Assembly (NCBI GenBank): GCA_031410915.1
Contig: JANNZY010000087.1
Location: forward strand, 1 to 6,513
Direction of reading: 5' to 3'
Length of the DNA stretch: 6,513 nucleotides
From: WLMZ01 sp031410915
Lineage (GTDB): Bacteria; Actinomycetota; Acidimicrobiia; Acidimicrobiales; Ilumatobacteraceae
Notes under the pieces: generated by a model
Database searches by the model: none
The model's input: the letters and a program-made list of their open reading frames with translations, nothing else
Told to the model about the DNA's origin: nothing
Program-made: the position numbers and the translations under genes
Shown: piece by piece, positions 1-6,513 of the stretch
Layout of the letters: every line of letters begins with the position of its first letter
How positions within the stretch are numbered: the stretch's first letter is position 1

Positions 1-3000
1 AGGTCGATGCCGGCGCCGATGCCCTCGTACTCGAACGTGCCGAAGATGCGGCCGTAGAACACCGACTCGATCTGCTCGCCGGGTGCGGTCGATCCGTCGA
101 CGTCGATGACACCGAGCTGCAGCCCTCCACCGATGCGGAAGCCCGGCGCCAGCTCGAACGGCTCGACGCCAAACCGGACGGCGTCGAGGTTCGTGATCGG
201 GAACTCGCCGCGAACGAGCTTGCCGAGATCGATCTCCAGGCCACTCACGGCTGCGGAGATCGGCCAGGTGTCGTTGGCCTCGAGCCCGCCGGAGAATCTG
301 ATGGCGAAGCCGGCCAGATCCGATGGTGCGAGGCCGCCCTCGGGCAGGTTCCCGAGGTCGATGTCCGGGAACGTGATGCCCACCTCGCTCACCACCAGCG
401 GGATGAACTCGGGCAGGCCGAAGCGCTCGTCCGCGGGCACGGTGATGTCGACGAAGAAGCCGGGGAGCAGAACCGGTGTGAAGTCGGCCGCGATGCCGAC
501 GTGACCGGCAGTGCCGCCCCAGCCCGCGAGCACGTCGGCGCCCTCGTCGAAGACCACGCCGATGGAGTCGAACGTGATCAGCGGTGCGCCGGCGACCGGC
601 GCGAAGTCGATGTCGACTCCTTCGGCTTCGAGTCGCATCAGGTCACCGAAGTGGATCACAACGCTGCCGATGTCGGCCCCGTCGAGCGTCGGTCCGGTCA
701 ACGTGAAGGCTCCGTCAGCGAAGTCGACACCGAGCGCGAAGTGCAGCGTGGCGTCGTCGATGCTCACGTCGTCGCCGAGCTCGGCCGAGACGGTGAACGA
801 ACCCGTCAGCGAGAGCTCACCGGCATCGGGATCGAGCGATCCGGCCACCGCCACGGTGGCGTCGCCGGACACGACGTCGATCGCGCCACCCAGCGTGATC
901 GTGCCACCGAAGTCGTCGACCCACTCGCCGGCTTCGTAGCCGCCCAGTGTGAGCGCGGCCGAGATGGTCGTCGTGCCGATCGCAAGATCGTCGAAGCCGA
1001 GCGTGATCGGACCGAAGTCGAACGGCCGCACCGCTCCGCCACTGAGGGAATCCACCGCGATCGTGAACGTGAAGTGGTTCTCCTCGGCCGGGGATGCTGC
1101 CGACACGGCCGCGCCACCGATGCCGATGATCGGATCGAATGGCAGTGTGCTCATCGCGGCGAAGTCGAAGCCACCTTCGACGGTGGCCAGGAACGTGTCG
1201 AGGTCCTCCGTGTCGGGGAACTCGATCACCACGCTGGAGATGTCGAAGGGCAAGATGCCGGCGACGCCGAGCTGCTCCGTGGCGGTACCGGGATCGACGA
1301 CCACCGTCGATGCTCCGAAGGAGCCGTTGCGGTTGAGATGGAAGCCGGTCAGGGTCACGGACAGGTCGCCGAGCTGCGCCAGGGTGGCCGTCGTGGACGC
1401 GACGTCGAAGACATGCGTGGGAGCGTCCGGCCCGAACGCGAGATCGACATCGGTCAGCTCGAACTGCAGCAGGCCGCCGAGCGTGCCACTCACGGTTCCT
1501 GCGTGGATCGTGACGTTGCCGTCCGAATCGACGAGCGCGTCGATGTCCGTCGCCGTGGCAGCGCCATCGGGTACGACACCTGGCGCAGCGGGCTGGGGCA
1601 GCACCACCATCGTGTCCGCATGAAGCACCACGCTGACGTCTGACGTGCCGGCGGCGACGTCGGCATCGAGGGTGACATCGGCTGTGACGCCGGCGAGGTA
1701 GACCAGCGCCGGCGCAGCCCCGAACGCTTCGTCGTCCAGTTCGACGTGCGCAGTGGCGTGCAGAGCGTTGCCATCGAACGTCGCGGTGAGCCGGGCGGTC
1801 GTCTGCCCGGACCCACCGAGCGGTAGCTCGAGGTCGGACTGCAGCGCGCCCGAGAACGTAGCGGAGTCGATGGTGGCGTCGACCACCACGTTGCGCACCG
1901 CGAAGCCGCCGAGCCGTGGAGCCGTTGTCTCCTCCGCCTCGCCGTGCAGTTGCCACGCTGCGCCGTCGAACGTGCCGTGGACATCGACGTCGAGCGTCGC
2001 AAGGGTCAGCGACCCGTCGAGCTCGGTGACGTGGTCGACCGAGGTGTTGAACTGGGCGTCGATGGTGGCCGTGGACGTGCTCGCGACCGCGAGCACCAAC
2101 GGCGCTTGCGTGGTCGCCAGCGCCATCGTCGCGGTTCCAGAAACCGCCGGAGTGAGGTATGTGCGTGGGTCCGCGGCGAGAATTGTGGTGCGCACCCGCG
2201 CCGGGCCGCGCGCGGCGAACAGCGAGATGTCGAGGTCGATCGACGCGTCGCCGGAGATCGCTGCGGCACCACCTCCGATGATCGCAGTGCCGGCGAGCGT
2301 GGCCGTGCCGTCAACGGCGAGCGTGACGGCTGTCCCGCTGCCGACGTAGAAACCGTCGTCGTCGACGCCGATTACCAACGTCAACGTCAGATCGGCGGTC
2401 GTCGCCAGGGACGCGTCAAGACCGAGCGTCGAGGCGAGCCCATCGAGCACTCCGGTCATCTCGTCGTTGAAGCCATCACCGACGAAGCCGGCTACCTGGG
2501 TGAGGTCGGCGAGCGTGGTCTGGTAGCGGAGCTGGATGCGGTCGGACGCAGTCGGCGGTGTCGGTCGGCCGCCGACGCCACCCTCGACCCACTCCACCAC
2601 GAACCCGCGCGTCTCCAATTGCCCCAGCATCTGGTCGAGATCGTCACTCAGATCGCCGAGCGGATCGGGGAGCGCGCCGAGAGCGTTGCGTGTGCCGAAG
2701 ACGTCGGCGAGGTCGTCGGTGAGCACCGGCAACTCGAACGGATCGATGCCTGCCTGCGCGTTGTCGAACTGGTCCAGCTGGAAGACGTCGCCCCACAGCG
2801 CCAGTACCGGCCAGACCGCGGCGCCGCCGTCGCGAAGCTGTTGCGCAAGCGGGGTCGCAACGCCGTCGTCGTCGATGATGCGCACGACCGCGTCCTCGCC
2901 GTCGGCCACCGTCACGGCGGGGCCACCTGCCGACAGCCTTGCCGAGAACGTCTCGTCGTCCTCGTCGGTTCCATCGCCGATGATCGGTACGGCGAACGTC

Positions 3001-6000
3001 TTGGAGGTCTCGCCGGGCTGGAACAGCATGATGTCAGCTGTGTCGACGTAGTCTTCGCCCGCAAGTGCACTTCCGTCGGCGGTGCTCACCGTGAGGATGA
3101 CCAGCTTGCCGGACTCCTGGGGCAATAGACCGGTGAAGGGATCCACCAGTCGCACCACGATGGGCGCGTCGATCTCGCCGGCATCACCTTCGGTGATCGT
3201 GAGGCCATCGATGACCGCAATTGGCGCGACGTCGTCATCGACGATCGTCACAAGACCCAGGACGGCACCAGCGCTCACCGAGAAGAACTCGTCGTTCTCG
3301 TCGAGCACGTCGTTCACCACGGTCAACACGACGGGCGTCACCGAGTTCGGGGTCACATGGACCACCTGTGCCGGCATGGTGAAGTCCGATGGGGTCTGCG
3401 CCGTGCCGGCGATGGCGGTGACGGGCACGTCGATCGCAGTGTTGCCGCCGGTGCCCACGATGTTGATCACGGCGATTCCGGCCGATTCGGCCAGCAACGA
3501 CGTGGCGATCGTGACGACTGGCTCGACGAACTCGTCGTCGTTGACGATGGTCACGAGTGCGGACGGCACGACCACCTCGACGACTCCGCCCTGCGGATCG
3601 ACGACGACGATCTCCAGCGTGAGAGTCTCGTCGGACTCGGGAGCGTCGTCACCCCGCAGAGGCACGCCCACGGCGGCCTGCACGTCGCCCGCAGGAATGG
3701 TGATCGTGGTTGACACGGCGTCGTAGTCGTCGCCGGCAGTCGCCGTGCCGTCCTGGCTCGCAATGGTCACCTGCAAGTCGACGGGGTAGGCGCGATCCAG
3801 CGAGAGCTCGATCGGAACAGTGAGGTCGCCCTCGCTGATTGCGACGTCGCCGTCGAACCCGAGCTGCGGAATCGGTCCGTCGTCGTTGACGATCGTCACG
3901 AGCGCGTCGCCGTCGTCGACGATCACGTTGCGCCCGGCTGCGTCCACAGCGGTGATGCGCAAGGTCAGCGTCTCGTCTGTTTCGGCAAACGGGTCCTCCA
4001 GCAACGGCAAAGTGAGCACGCCGGTCACCTCGCCCGCAGGGATCGCGGTGGCCACGATGATGCCCTCGAAGTCGACGTCCTCGGTCGCAGTCCCCGCCTC
4101 GGTGACGTAGGTCAGGTGCACGATGTCGGACACCGGGTGGTCGATGCTCACCTGGACCTCGATGTCGCCGGCGATCTCCGACACGGCGACGTCGCCTTCG
4201 ATCGCCAGGTGCACTTCGTCGGACACGTCGAGCAGCACGTCGCCGTTGGCGGCGTCGACGCGGAGAACGTACTCCGAGCCATTGCCGACGGCCGTACCGG
4301 TGACGGTCGCGAAGACGCCCTCGACAGCGCCTGCGTCGACGATGCGGTGCGAGCCGCTGGTGGGGCTGTAGGGCGCGACGGTCGTGATGGACAGCGCGCC
4401 GGCGAGCGTCGCGGTACCCGTGACGATTGCCTGACCGTGCTCGGTCGCAGGCGCCGGGCCGGCGAGCGCGACGCTGAACTGGCCCTCGCTCGACTGGTCG
4501 AGGTCGCCGTGCACCGCCAGCGTGCCGTTGCTGCCGACGTCCACCACGCCGGCATTGACCATGTCGGTGCCGGTCACCACCAGTCGACCCGGCCCGACCT
4601 TCAACAGACCGAAGTTCTCGTACGGCGCGCTGCCGTCGTCGAATGCGAGGGTCACCGTGCCGGCCGTCGTGACGACGATGTCGCCAGGGCTGGCGAGGTC
4701 GCCCGTGCTCGTGACCGTGATGTCGCTCTCGCTCCACGTGATGACACCCTCGTTTCGAAGCTGCCCGGACAACGTCTTGGGGTCGGTGCCGGTGATCGTG
4801 CCGGTGGGTGTTTGTTCGGCGTCGAGGTCGAGCAGGATGCGGCCGGCGATGGTGCCGCCGTGCCAGTTGAGTTCGTCGAGGATGATCTGATGGGTGCCGT
4901 CGACGACGGACTCGAGGTGCAGGTCCAGGCGCGCTACGAACGCGGACGCGCCGGGATCCTGGTCGAAGTCGACCGTGCCGCTGAACAGGCTGAGGTGGGA
5001 GATTGCGATGTTGCTGTCGGCGCTGAAGTGAAGGGTGGCGTTGAGGACGCTGAGCTCGGCGACGGACTGGATCGTGCCGGTGATCTCCCAGGCGCCGGCG
5101 AGGAAGTCGATCTCTGCGCTGAGCGGCAAGATCGCGCCGCTGGAGGTGCTGTTGTCGTTGCCGGTGATGCCGAGTGGTCCGTCGGCGCTGATCGTTCCGG
5201 CGTTGTCGACGTCGACGTCGCGTCCACCGATGTTGGCTGCTTCGGTGCCGGCGGTGTGGATGGTTGCGCCGGCGCGATTGGTCAGGCGGGCCTGGCCGGC
5301 GCCCACCGCACTGGACATGACGTCGCCGCCAGTGATCTCGAAGTCGCCATGGTTGTCGAAGAGCGCGCCCGTGGCGAGTTCGATGTCACCGTCGGCCCAC
5401 GTCAACGTTCCCTCGTTGACCAACTCCCCGGACAACGTCTTGGGGTCGGTGCCGGTGATCGTGCCGGTCGTGCCCGCTCCGAGCCGCAACGAGCCGGCGC
5501 CCGCCAGCGTCCCGCCGGTCCATGTGAACGTGCCGGCTCCCCGCTCCGTGCTCACGAGGAGCGTCGAAGCGAGCGTGATCCCACCTCCGCGCAGCTCCAG
5601 GCGGCCCGACACGTCGCTCTCTCCCGTAATCGTCAGGCTGCCGGAGGTGACGCGCAGCCCGGTGTCGCCTGTCGAACCGAGGATTCGCAGCCGCGCGATC
5701 GTCGTGGTGCCACCGGCATGGGTCACGACACCCGAGCCGTCGGGTATGCACACGATGTCAGTGGCGCCCGGCACGGCATTGGCGCGCCAGTTGGCAGAGG
5801 TGGCGAACGAACCGTCGCCGGCCACGCCGGTCCACACTGCTCCACAGCCGGCGAGCGGATCGTTCGAGGTGAGCAGGACCTGACCCGCCGACGTGTCGTA
5901 GGTGACGTCGAACGGACCCGTCACCGAAGCGAACGTGCCGATCAGCGAGTCGGCGTCGAGTACGACGTACGGCGTCGTGTTCGGCTCGAAGCCGGGCGTG

Positions 6001-6513
6001 ACGCGTCCCTCGATGACACCGCCGAGCGTGGCCGTGCCGGCGCTGCGCAGCTGACCCGCGCCGTTCGGTGCGGCGACGACGACCAGGCGGCCGCTGGAGG
6101 TCTGACTGAACGAAGATGCGGTCGCCAGCACTGCGCCACCGCTGAGCTCGATCGTGCCGGAGTTCGACGACAGCAGGCGCAGCTTGTCGAGCAGCAAGTC
6201 GTCGACGAAGCGAGCGGTGGGACCGTCGAGTGCGATCGTGGCTGCGTTGGTGCGGATGTCGGGGCCCGTCATTCGCAGCGTGGCACCATTCGCGATCCGC
6301 CATGTGCCGGCGGTCAGCGTGTTGCCCGACTGCTGTGCAGTCACGGTCTGGATGTACAGCGTGCCGCTCCCGACGTTGATGATGCCGGTGTTGGTGATCG
6401 ACATCCCGGCCCAGGTGACGTTGCGGGCGGTGCTGAACGTGATCGTGCCGGTGTTGTCGAGCGCGGGTTGGGTCGCGCCGCAACACCAGGCGATCTGGTT
6501 GTCGTTGTTCAAC
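1..6513 (-). CDS. Giant multidomain surface/adhesin-like protein with Calx-beta domains (internal fragment, both ends missing)
   Basis: The minus-strand frame with complete codons from 6512 to 3 is open without a stop for about 2,170 codons, and no frameshift was needed to read it. In residues of the fragment, the order is: 1-766 beta-helix-like Thr/Gly/Asn-rich sequence; 767-1216 four tandem Calx-beta domains; 1217-1393 a Leu/Asp-rich, more helical segment; 1394-2170 an all-beta Asp/Gly-rich region. No signal peptide, sorting signal, membrane segment or beta-barrel is visible, as expected with both ends absent. By my reading there are only four Cys, all before residue 256, and about seven Lys in total, while Asp is abundant; this fits a secreted protein of a saline or calcium-rich setting. 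Calx-beta domains with beta-helical repeats are known from large extracellular adhesion and matrix proteins. A role in adhesion or as a surface-layer/matrix component is inferred, and no catalytic motif was recognised. The reading frame itself is near certain; the biological role is not. Confidence 0.95.
276..641 (-). repeat. Diverged long beta unit, copy 2
   Basis: Residues 1958-2079 start LMRLEAEGVDIDFAPVAGAP and run through FGLPEFIPLVVSEVGITFPD to FSGGLEA. The copy is about 19 residues longer than copy 1, mainly in the middle (GGTAGHVGIAADFTPVLLPG) and in the acidic turn (DLGNLPEGGLAPSDL). The copy starts are 828 bp (276 codons) apart. The alignment was made by eye and is only moderately convincing. 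Confidence 0.45.
1161..1469 (-). repeat. Diverged long beta unit, copy 1
   Basis: Residues 1682-1784 start LQFELTDVDLAFGPDAP and run through LGVAGILPFDISSVVIEFPD to VEGGFDF. The layout matches copy 2 at 276-641: an 'x-VD-(L/I)-x-F-(G/A)-P' strand near the start, a long variable middle, then a Leu/Pro-x-Phe stretch leading into 'V-x-I-x-F-P-D', then an acidic Leu-rich turn and a '(E/S)GG' strand. Similarity is at protein level only. Both copies are followed by FG...L-type strands (FDFGPITLGFDDLAIG and VRFGVEPFELAPGFRIGGG), which hints that the true unit is longer than marked. Confidence 0.45.
2334..2864 (-). other. Leu/Asp-rich, partly helical linker region after the Calx-beta array
   Basis: Residues 1217-1393 differ clearly from the rest of the fragment. 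The region opens with LAQQLRDGGAAVWPVLALWG, then FELPVLTDDLADVFG and PLGDLSDDLDQMLGQL, which look like amphipathic helices. After a Gly/Pro-rich loop (GGVGGRPTPPTA) comes RIQLRYQTT, a second helical stretch, and TTADLTLTLVIGVDDDGFYV, which returns to beta structure. From memory, a similar 'LP.L...L.D' segment followed by a strand ending 'GVD..GF(Y/F)V' recurs in other giant bacterial surface proteins, but I cannot name the family. It may be a spacer or a start cap for the beta region that follows. Its function is unknown. Confidence 0.5.
2865..3230 (-). other. Calx-beta domain 4 of 4
   Basis: Residues 1095-1216 (122 aa). Features: LTITEGDAGEIDAPIVVRL opening, a short insertion (PFTGLLPQESGK), DGSALAGEDYVDTADIMLF, QPGETSKTFAVPIIGDGT, EDDETFSARLS and closing VVRIIDDD. 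All family hallmarks are present, and the extra length comes mainly from the insertion after the first strand pair. It ends the array and is followed at once by the helical segment. Confidence 0.88.
3231..3533 (-). other. Calx-beta domain 3 of 4 (short, diverged)
   Basis: Residues 994-1094 (101 aa). It keeps the SLLAESAGIAVINIVGTGG opening, AGTAQTPSDFTMPAQVV in the place of the GTA...D(Y/F) motif, and DENDEFFSVS in the place of the acidic 'D-E-T-(L/F)' strand. It closes with LVTIVDDD. The 'PAG' turn is replaced by TPNSV. It is shorter than its neighbours, mostly before the closing strand. The call rests on position, length and motif order. Confidence 0.75.
3534..3875 (-). other. Calx-beta domain 2 of 4
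   Basis: Residues 880-993 (114 aa). This is the most canonical copy: VAISEGDLTVPIELSLDR opening, DGTATAGDDYDAV, TITIPAGD, ESDETLTLEI and closing ALVTIVNDD. The spacing of all motifs fits the family. It follows domain 1 after one residue. The closing strand is nearly identical at DNA level to that of domain 1 (3879-3905 against 3534-3560). Confidence 0.92.
3879..4214 (-). other. Calx-beta domain 1 of 4
   Basis: Residues 767-878 (112 aa, close to the usual length of about 100-110). Family hallmarks in order: a V..SE.AGD opening, a GTATEDVDFE stretch matching the typical 'G-T-A-x-x-x-x-D-(Y/F)' motif, an AIPAGEVTG turn, the acidic 'E-T-D-E-T-L-T-L' strand, and the closing ALVTIVNDD strand. Calx-beta folds are immunoglobulin-like and often bind Ca2+ through acidic residues at their ends; whether this copy does cannot be told from sequence alone. 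It heads a tandem array with almost no linker. Confidence 0.85.
4230..4418 (-). repeat. Autotransporter-style strand module, copy 2
   Basis: Residues 699-761 begin GTATLAGALSITTVAPYSP and continue through HRIVDAGAVEGVFATVTG to GDVLL. It matches copy 1 (5871-6038) strand for strand, with a few extra residues near its end. It is preceded by NAGVVDVGSNGTLAVHGDL, a typical solenoid rung. It is followed after five residues by the first Calx-beta domain, so it appears to close the beta-helical half of the fragment. Confidence 0.65.
4713..4871 (-). repeat. Repeat module with GTITGTDPKTLSG core, copy B
   Basis: Residues 548-600 read LNWHGGTIAG, a linker of slightly different length from copy A, TGTITGTDPKTLSG, then RNEGVITWSESDITV. 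The core is nucleotide-identical to copy A, and the two cores are 663 bp (221 codons) apart, so the frame is kept. The similarity extends at protein level on both sides of the core, so this is a duplicated module and not a chance repeat. Confidence 0.85.
4872..5375 (-). other. Beta-solenoid-like stretch between repeat modules A and B
   Basis: Residues 380-547 continue the Thr/Gly/Asp/Asn-rich strand pattern, with segments such as FDNHGDFEITGGDVM, NRAGATIHTAGTEAANIGG and DVDVDNAGTISADGPLGITG. The recurring N-x-G/A-G-T-I strand-turn unit is consistent with continued solenoid rungs. The later half (LSVLNATLHFSADSNIAI onward) has longer strands. No catalytic motif or named domain was recognised. 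Confidence 0.5.
5376..5531 (-). repeat. Repeat module with GTITGTDPKTLSG core, copy A
   Basis: Residues 328-379 read TFTWTGGTLAG, then a short linker, then TGTITGTDPKTLSG, then NEGTLTW..GDIEL. Copy B at 4713-4871 has the same layout (W.GGT.AG, TGTITGTDPKTLSG, NEG..TW...DI). The core is identical at the DNA level over 42 bp (5427-5468 and 4764-4805), while the flanks are only similar. This indicates an in-frame internal duplication with the core held constant by conversion or by selection. Confidence 0.85.
5679..5834 (-). other. Trp-flanked beta module (WTG...ANW...VPGATDIVCIP)
   Basis: Residues 227-278 open with WTGVAGDGSFATSANW, followed by a VPGATDIVCIPDG stretch and then a TTTIARLRI strand. 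A Trp, a Gly-rich turn, 'F-x-x-x-x-N-W', 'P-x-x-x-D-x-V-x-I-P' and a following V/T-rich strand form a motif I recognise from large secreted beta-helical proteins, where it often marks the start of a new repeat section. It holds the last Cys of the fragment (residue 255). It follows directly after strand module copy 1, which supports a section boundary here. The family name is not certain. Confidence 0.55.
5835..6512 (-). other. N-terminal part of fragment: beta-helix-like repetitive region
   Basis: Residues 1-226 of the fragment are short alternating hydrophobic/Thr/Ser strands separated by Gly-Asn or Asn-Thr-Gly turns, for example NTGTITFSTARNVTW and NTGIINVGSGTLYIQ. The spacing of roughly 20 residues between NTG-type turns suggests a right-handed beta-helix or passenger-like solenoid. 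It contains a Cys pair (WCCG, residues 10-11 of the fragment) and a third Cys near its end (LAGCG). It runs into the Trp-flanked module to its left. The fold is inferred from the residue pattern, not from a specific family match. Confidence 0.6.
5871..6038 (-). repeat. Autotransporter-style strand module, copy 1
   Basis: Residues 159-214 begin GTATLGGVIEGRVTPGFEP and continue through PYVVLDADSLIGTFASVTG to GQVLL. The same pattern recurs at 4230-4418: GTATL.G, then a Pro-containing loop, then a Y/H-x-(I/V)-V strand, then G.FA.VTG, then a strand ending VLL. The order (Gly-Thr-x-x-Leu strand, loop, 'G-x-F-x-x-V') is a familiar pattern at the ends of beta-helical passenger segments in large secreted proteins. 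It probably closes one solenoid section before the Trp-flanked module. Confidence 0.6.

Larger units (their letters stand above)
3..2333 (-). other. Long all-beta Asp/Gly-rich region, family not recognised
   Basis: Residues 1394-2170 are almost entirely alternating beta strands with Asp, Gly and Thr turns, for example TAVTLAVDGTATLAGTAIIGG, DATVAVAGSLDPDAGELSL and DDATLHFALGVDFADGAFTL. There is no Cys and little Lys. It contains two diverged copies of a longer unit (1161-1469 and 276-641). It ends at the window edge in SVFYGRIFGTFEYEGIGAG, an aromatic/Gly-rich strand pattern that may begin another section. No catalytic or binding motif was recognised. The repetitive strand pattern suggests an extended structural stalk or scaffold; that is inference. 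Confidence 0.5.

Noticed and set aside
501..1643. Plus-strand open frame of about 380 codons.
   Set aside because: It is antisense to a frame with a coherent beta-rich domain pattern. Its product is Arg/Glu/Val/His-rich with no domain or strand pattern, as expected opposite a GC-rich gene.
817..1956. Minus-strand open frame of about 379 codons in a different frame from the giant gene.
   Set aside because: It is extremely Arg-rich (RRR, HRRR runs), typical of the +1/+2 frame of a GC-rich gene. It overlaps the real frame completely.
1944..3128. Plus-strand open frame of about 394 codons, the longest start-to-stop frame in the window.
   Set aside because: It lies opposite the fourth Calx-beta domain and the regions that follow it, and its translation is low-complexity Arg/Glu/Val. 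It is an antisense shadow.
2865..3905. Recurrent gtcgtcgtcgac-like triplet runs resembling short tandem repeats.
   Set aside because: These encode the Asp-rich closing strands of the Calx-beta domains (NDD, DDD) and neighbouring acidic residues. Protein constraint explains them; they are not a microsatellite.
3649..4737. Minus-strand open frame of about 362 codons overlapping Calx-beta domains 1 and 2.
   Set aside because: It is Arg/His/Gly low-complexity, and the canonical Calx-beta motifs are in the other minus-strand frame.
4764..5468. The 42-bp identical pair considered as a CRISPR, insertion-sequence end or attachment site.
   Set aside because: There are only two copies, in direct orientation and in frame, with module similarity continuing on both sides. 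No transposase and no spacer-like regularity are present.
5758..6486. Minus-strand open frame of about 242 codons at the right end.
   Set aside because: It is an Arg/His-rich shadow. The overlapping giant frame gives regular beta strands with NTG turns.
1..6513. A multi-gene defence or other novel system.
   Set aside because: Only one gene is present. No nuclease, helicase, ATPase, transferase or RNA element was found in any frame.
1..6513. Promoters, ribosome binding sites or terminators.
   Set aside because: There is no non-coding sequence in the window, and no gene starts or ends inside it.

Overview
The whole window lies inside one giant gene on the minus strand. One reading frame (complete codons from 6512 down to 3) stays open for about 2,170 codons with no stop. 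It has no visible start or end, so both termini lie outside the window: the N-terminus beyond 6513 and the C-terminus before position 1. All other long open frames on either strand are composition shadows, with Arg/His-rich or Ser/Pro/Ala-rich translations typical of the wrong frames of a high-GC gene. There is no intergenic space, RNA gene, mobile element or CRISPR array.

The protein reads as a secreted or cell-surface repetitive giant of the adhesin/matrix type. In protein order (right to left on the map), it begins with about 760 residues of Thr/Gly/Asn-rich, beta-helix-like sequence. This part holds a Trp-flanked module, two copies of an autotransporter-style strand module, and two copies of another module that share an exact 42-bp stretch. 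Four tandem Calx-beta domains follow (about 450 residues). Then comes a more helical, Leu/Asp-rich segment of about 177 residues. The last 777 or so residues are all-beta, Asp/Gly-rich sequence that I cannot assign to a named family, and they appear to contain a long diverged internal duplication.

The high GC, the GC-ending codons and an Asp-rich, very Lys-poor product suggest a high-GC bacterium, plausibly a marine or saline actinobacterium (for example the Acidimicrobiia). This taxonomic guess is weak, because only one gene is visible and giant repetitive genes of this kind occur in many phyla.

I see no multi-gene system here. The interest lies in the architecture of this one protein, above all the unassigned region after the Calx-beta array.
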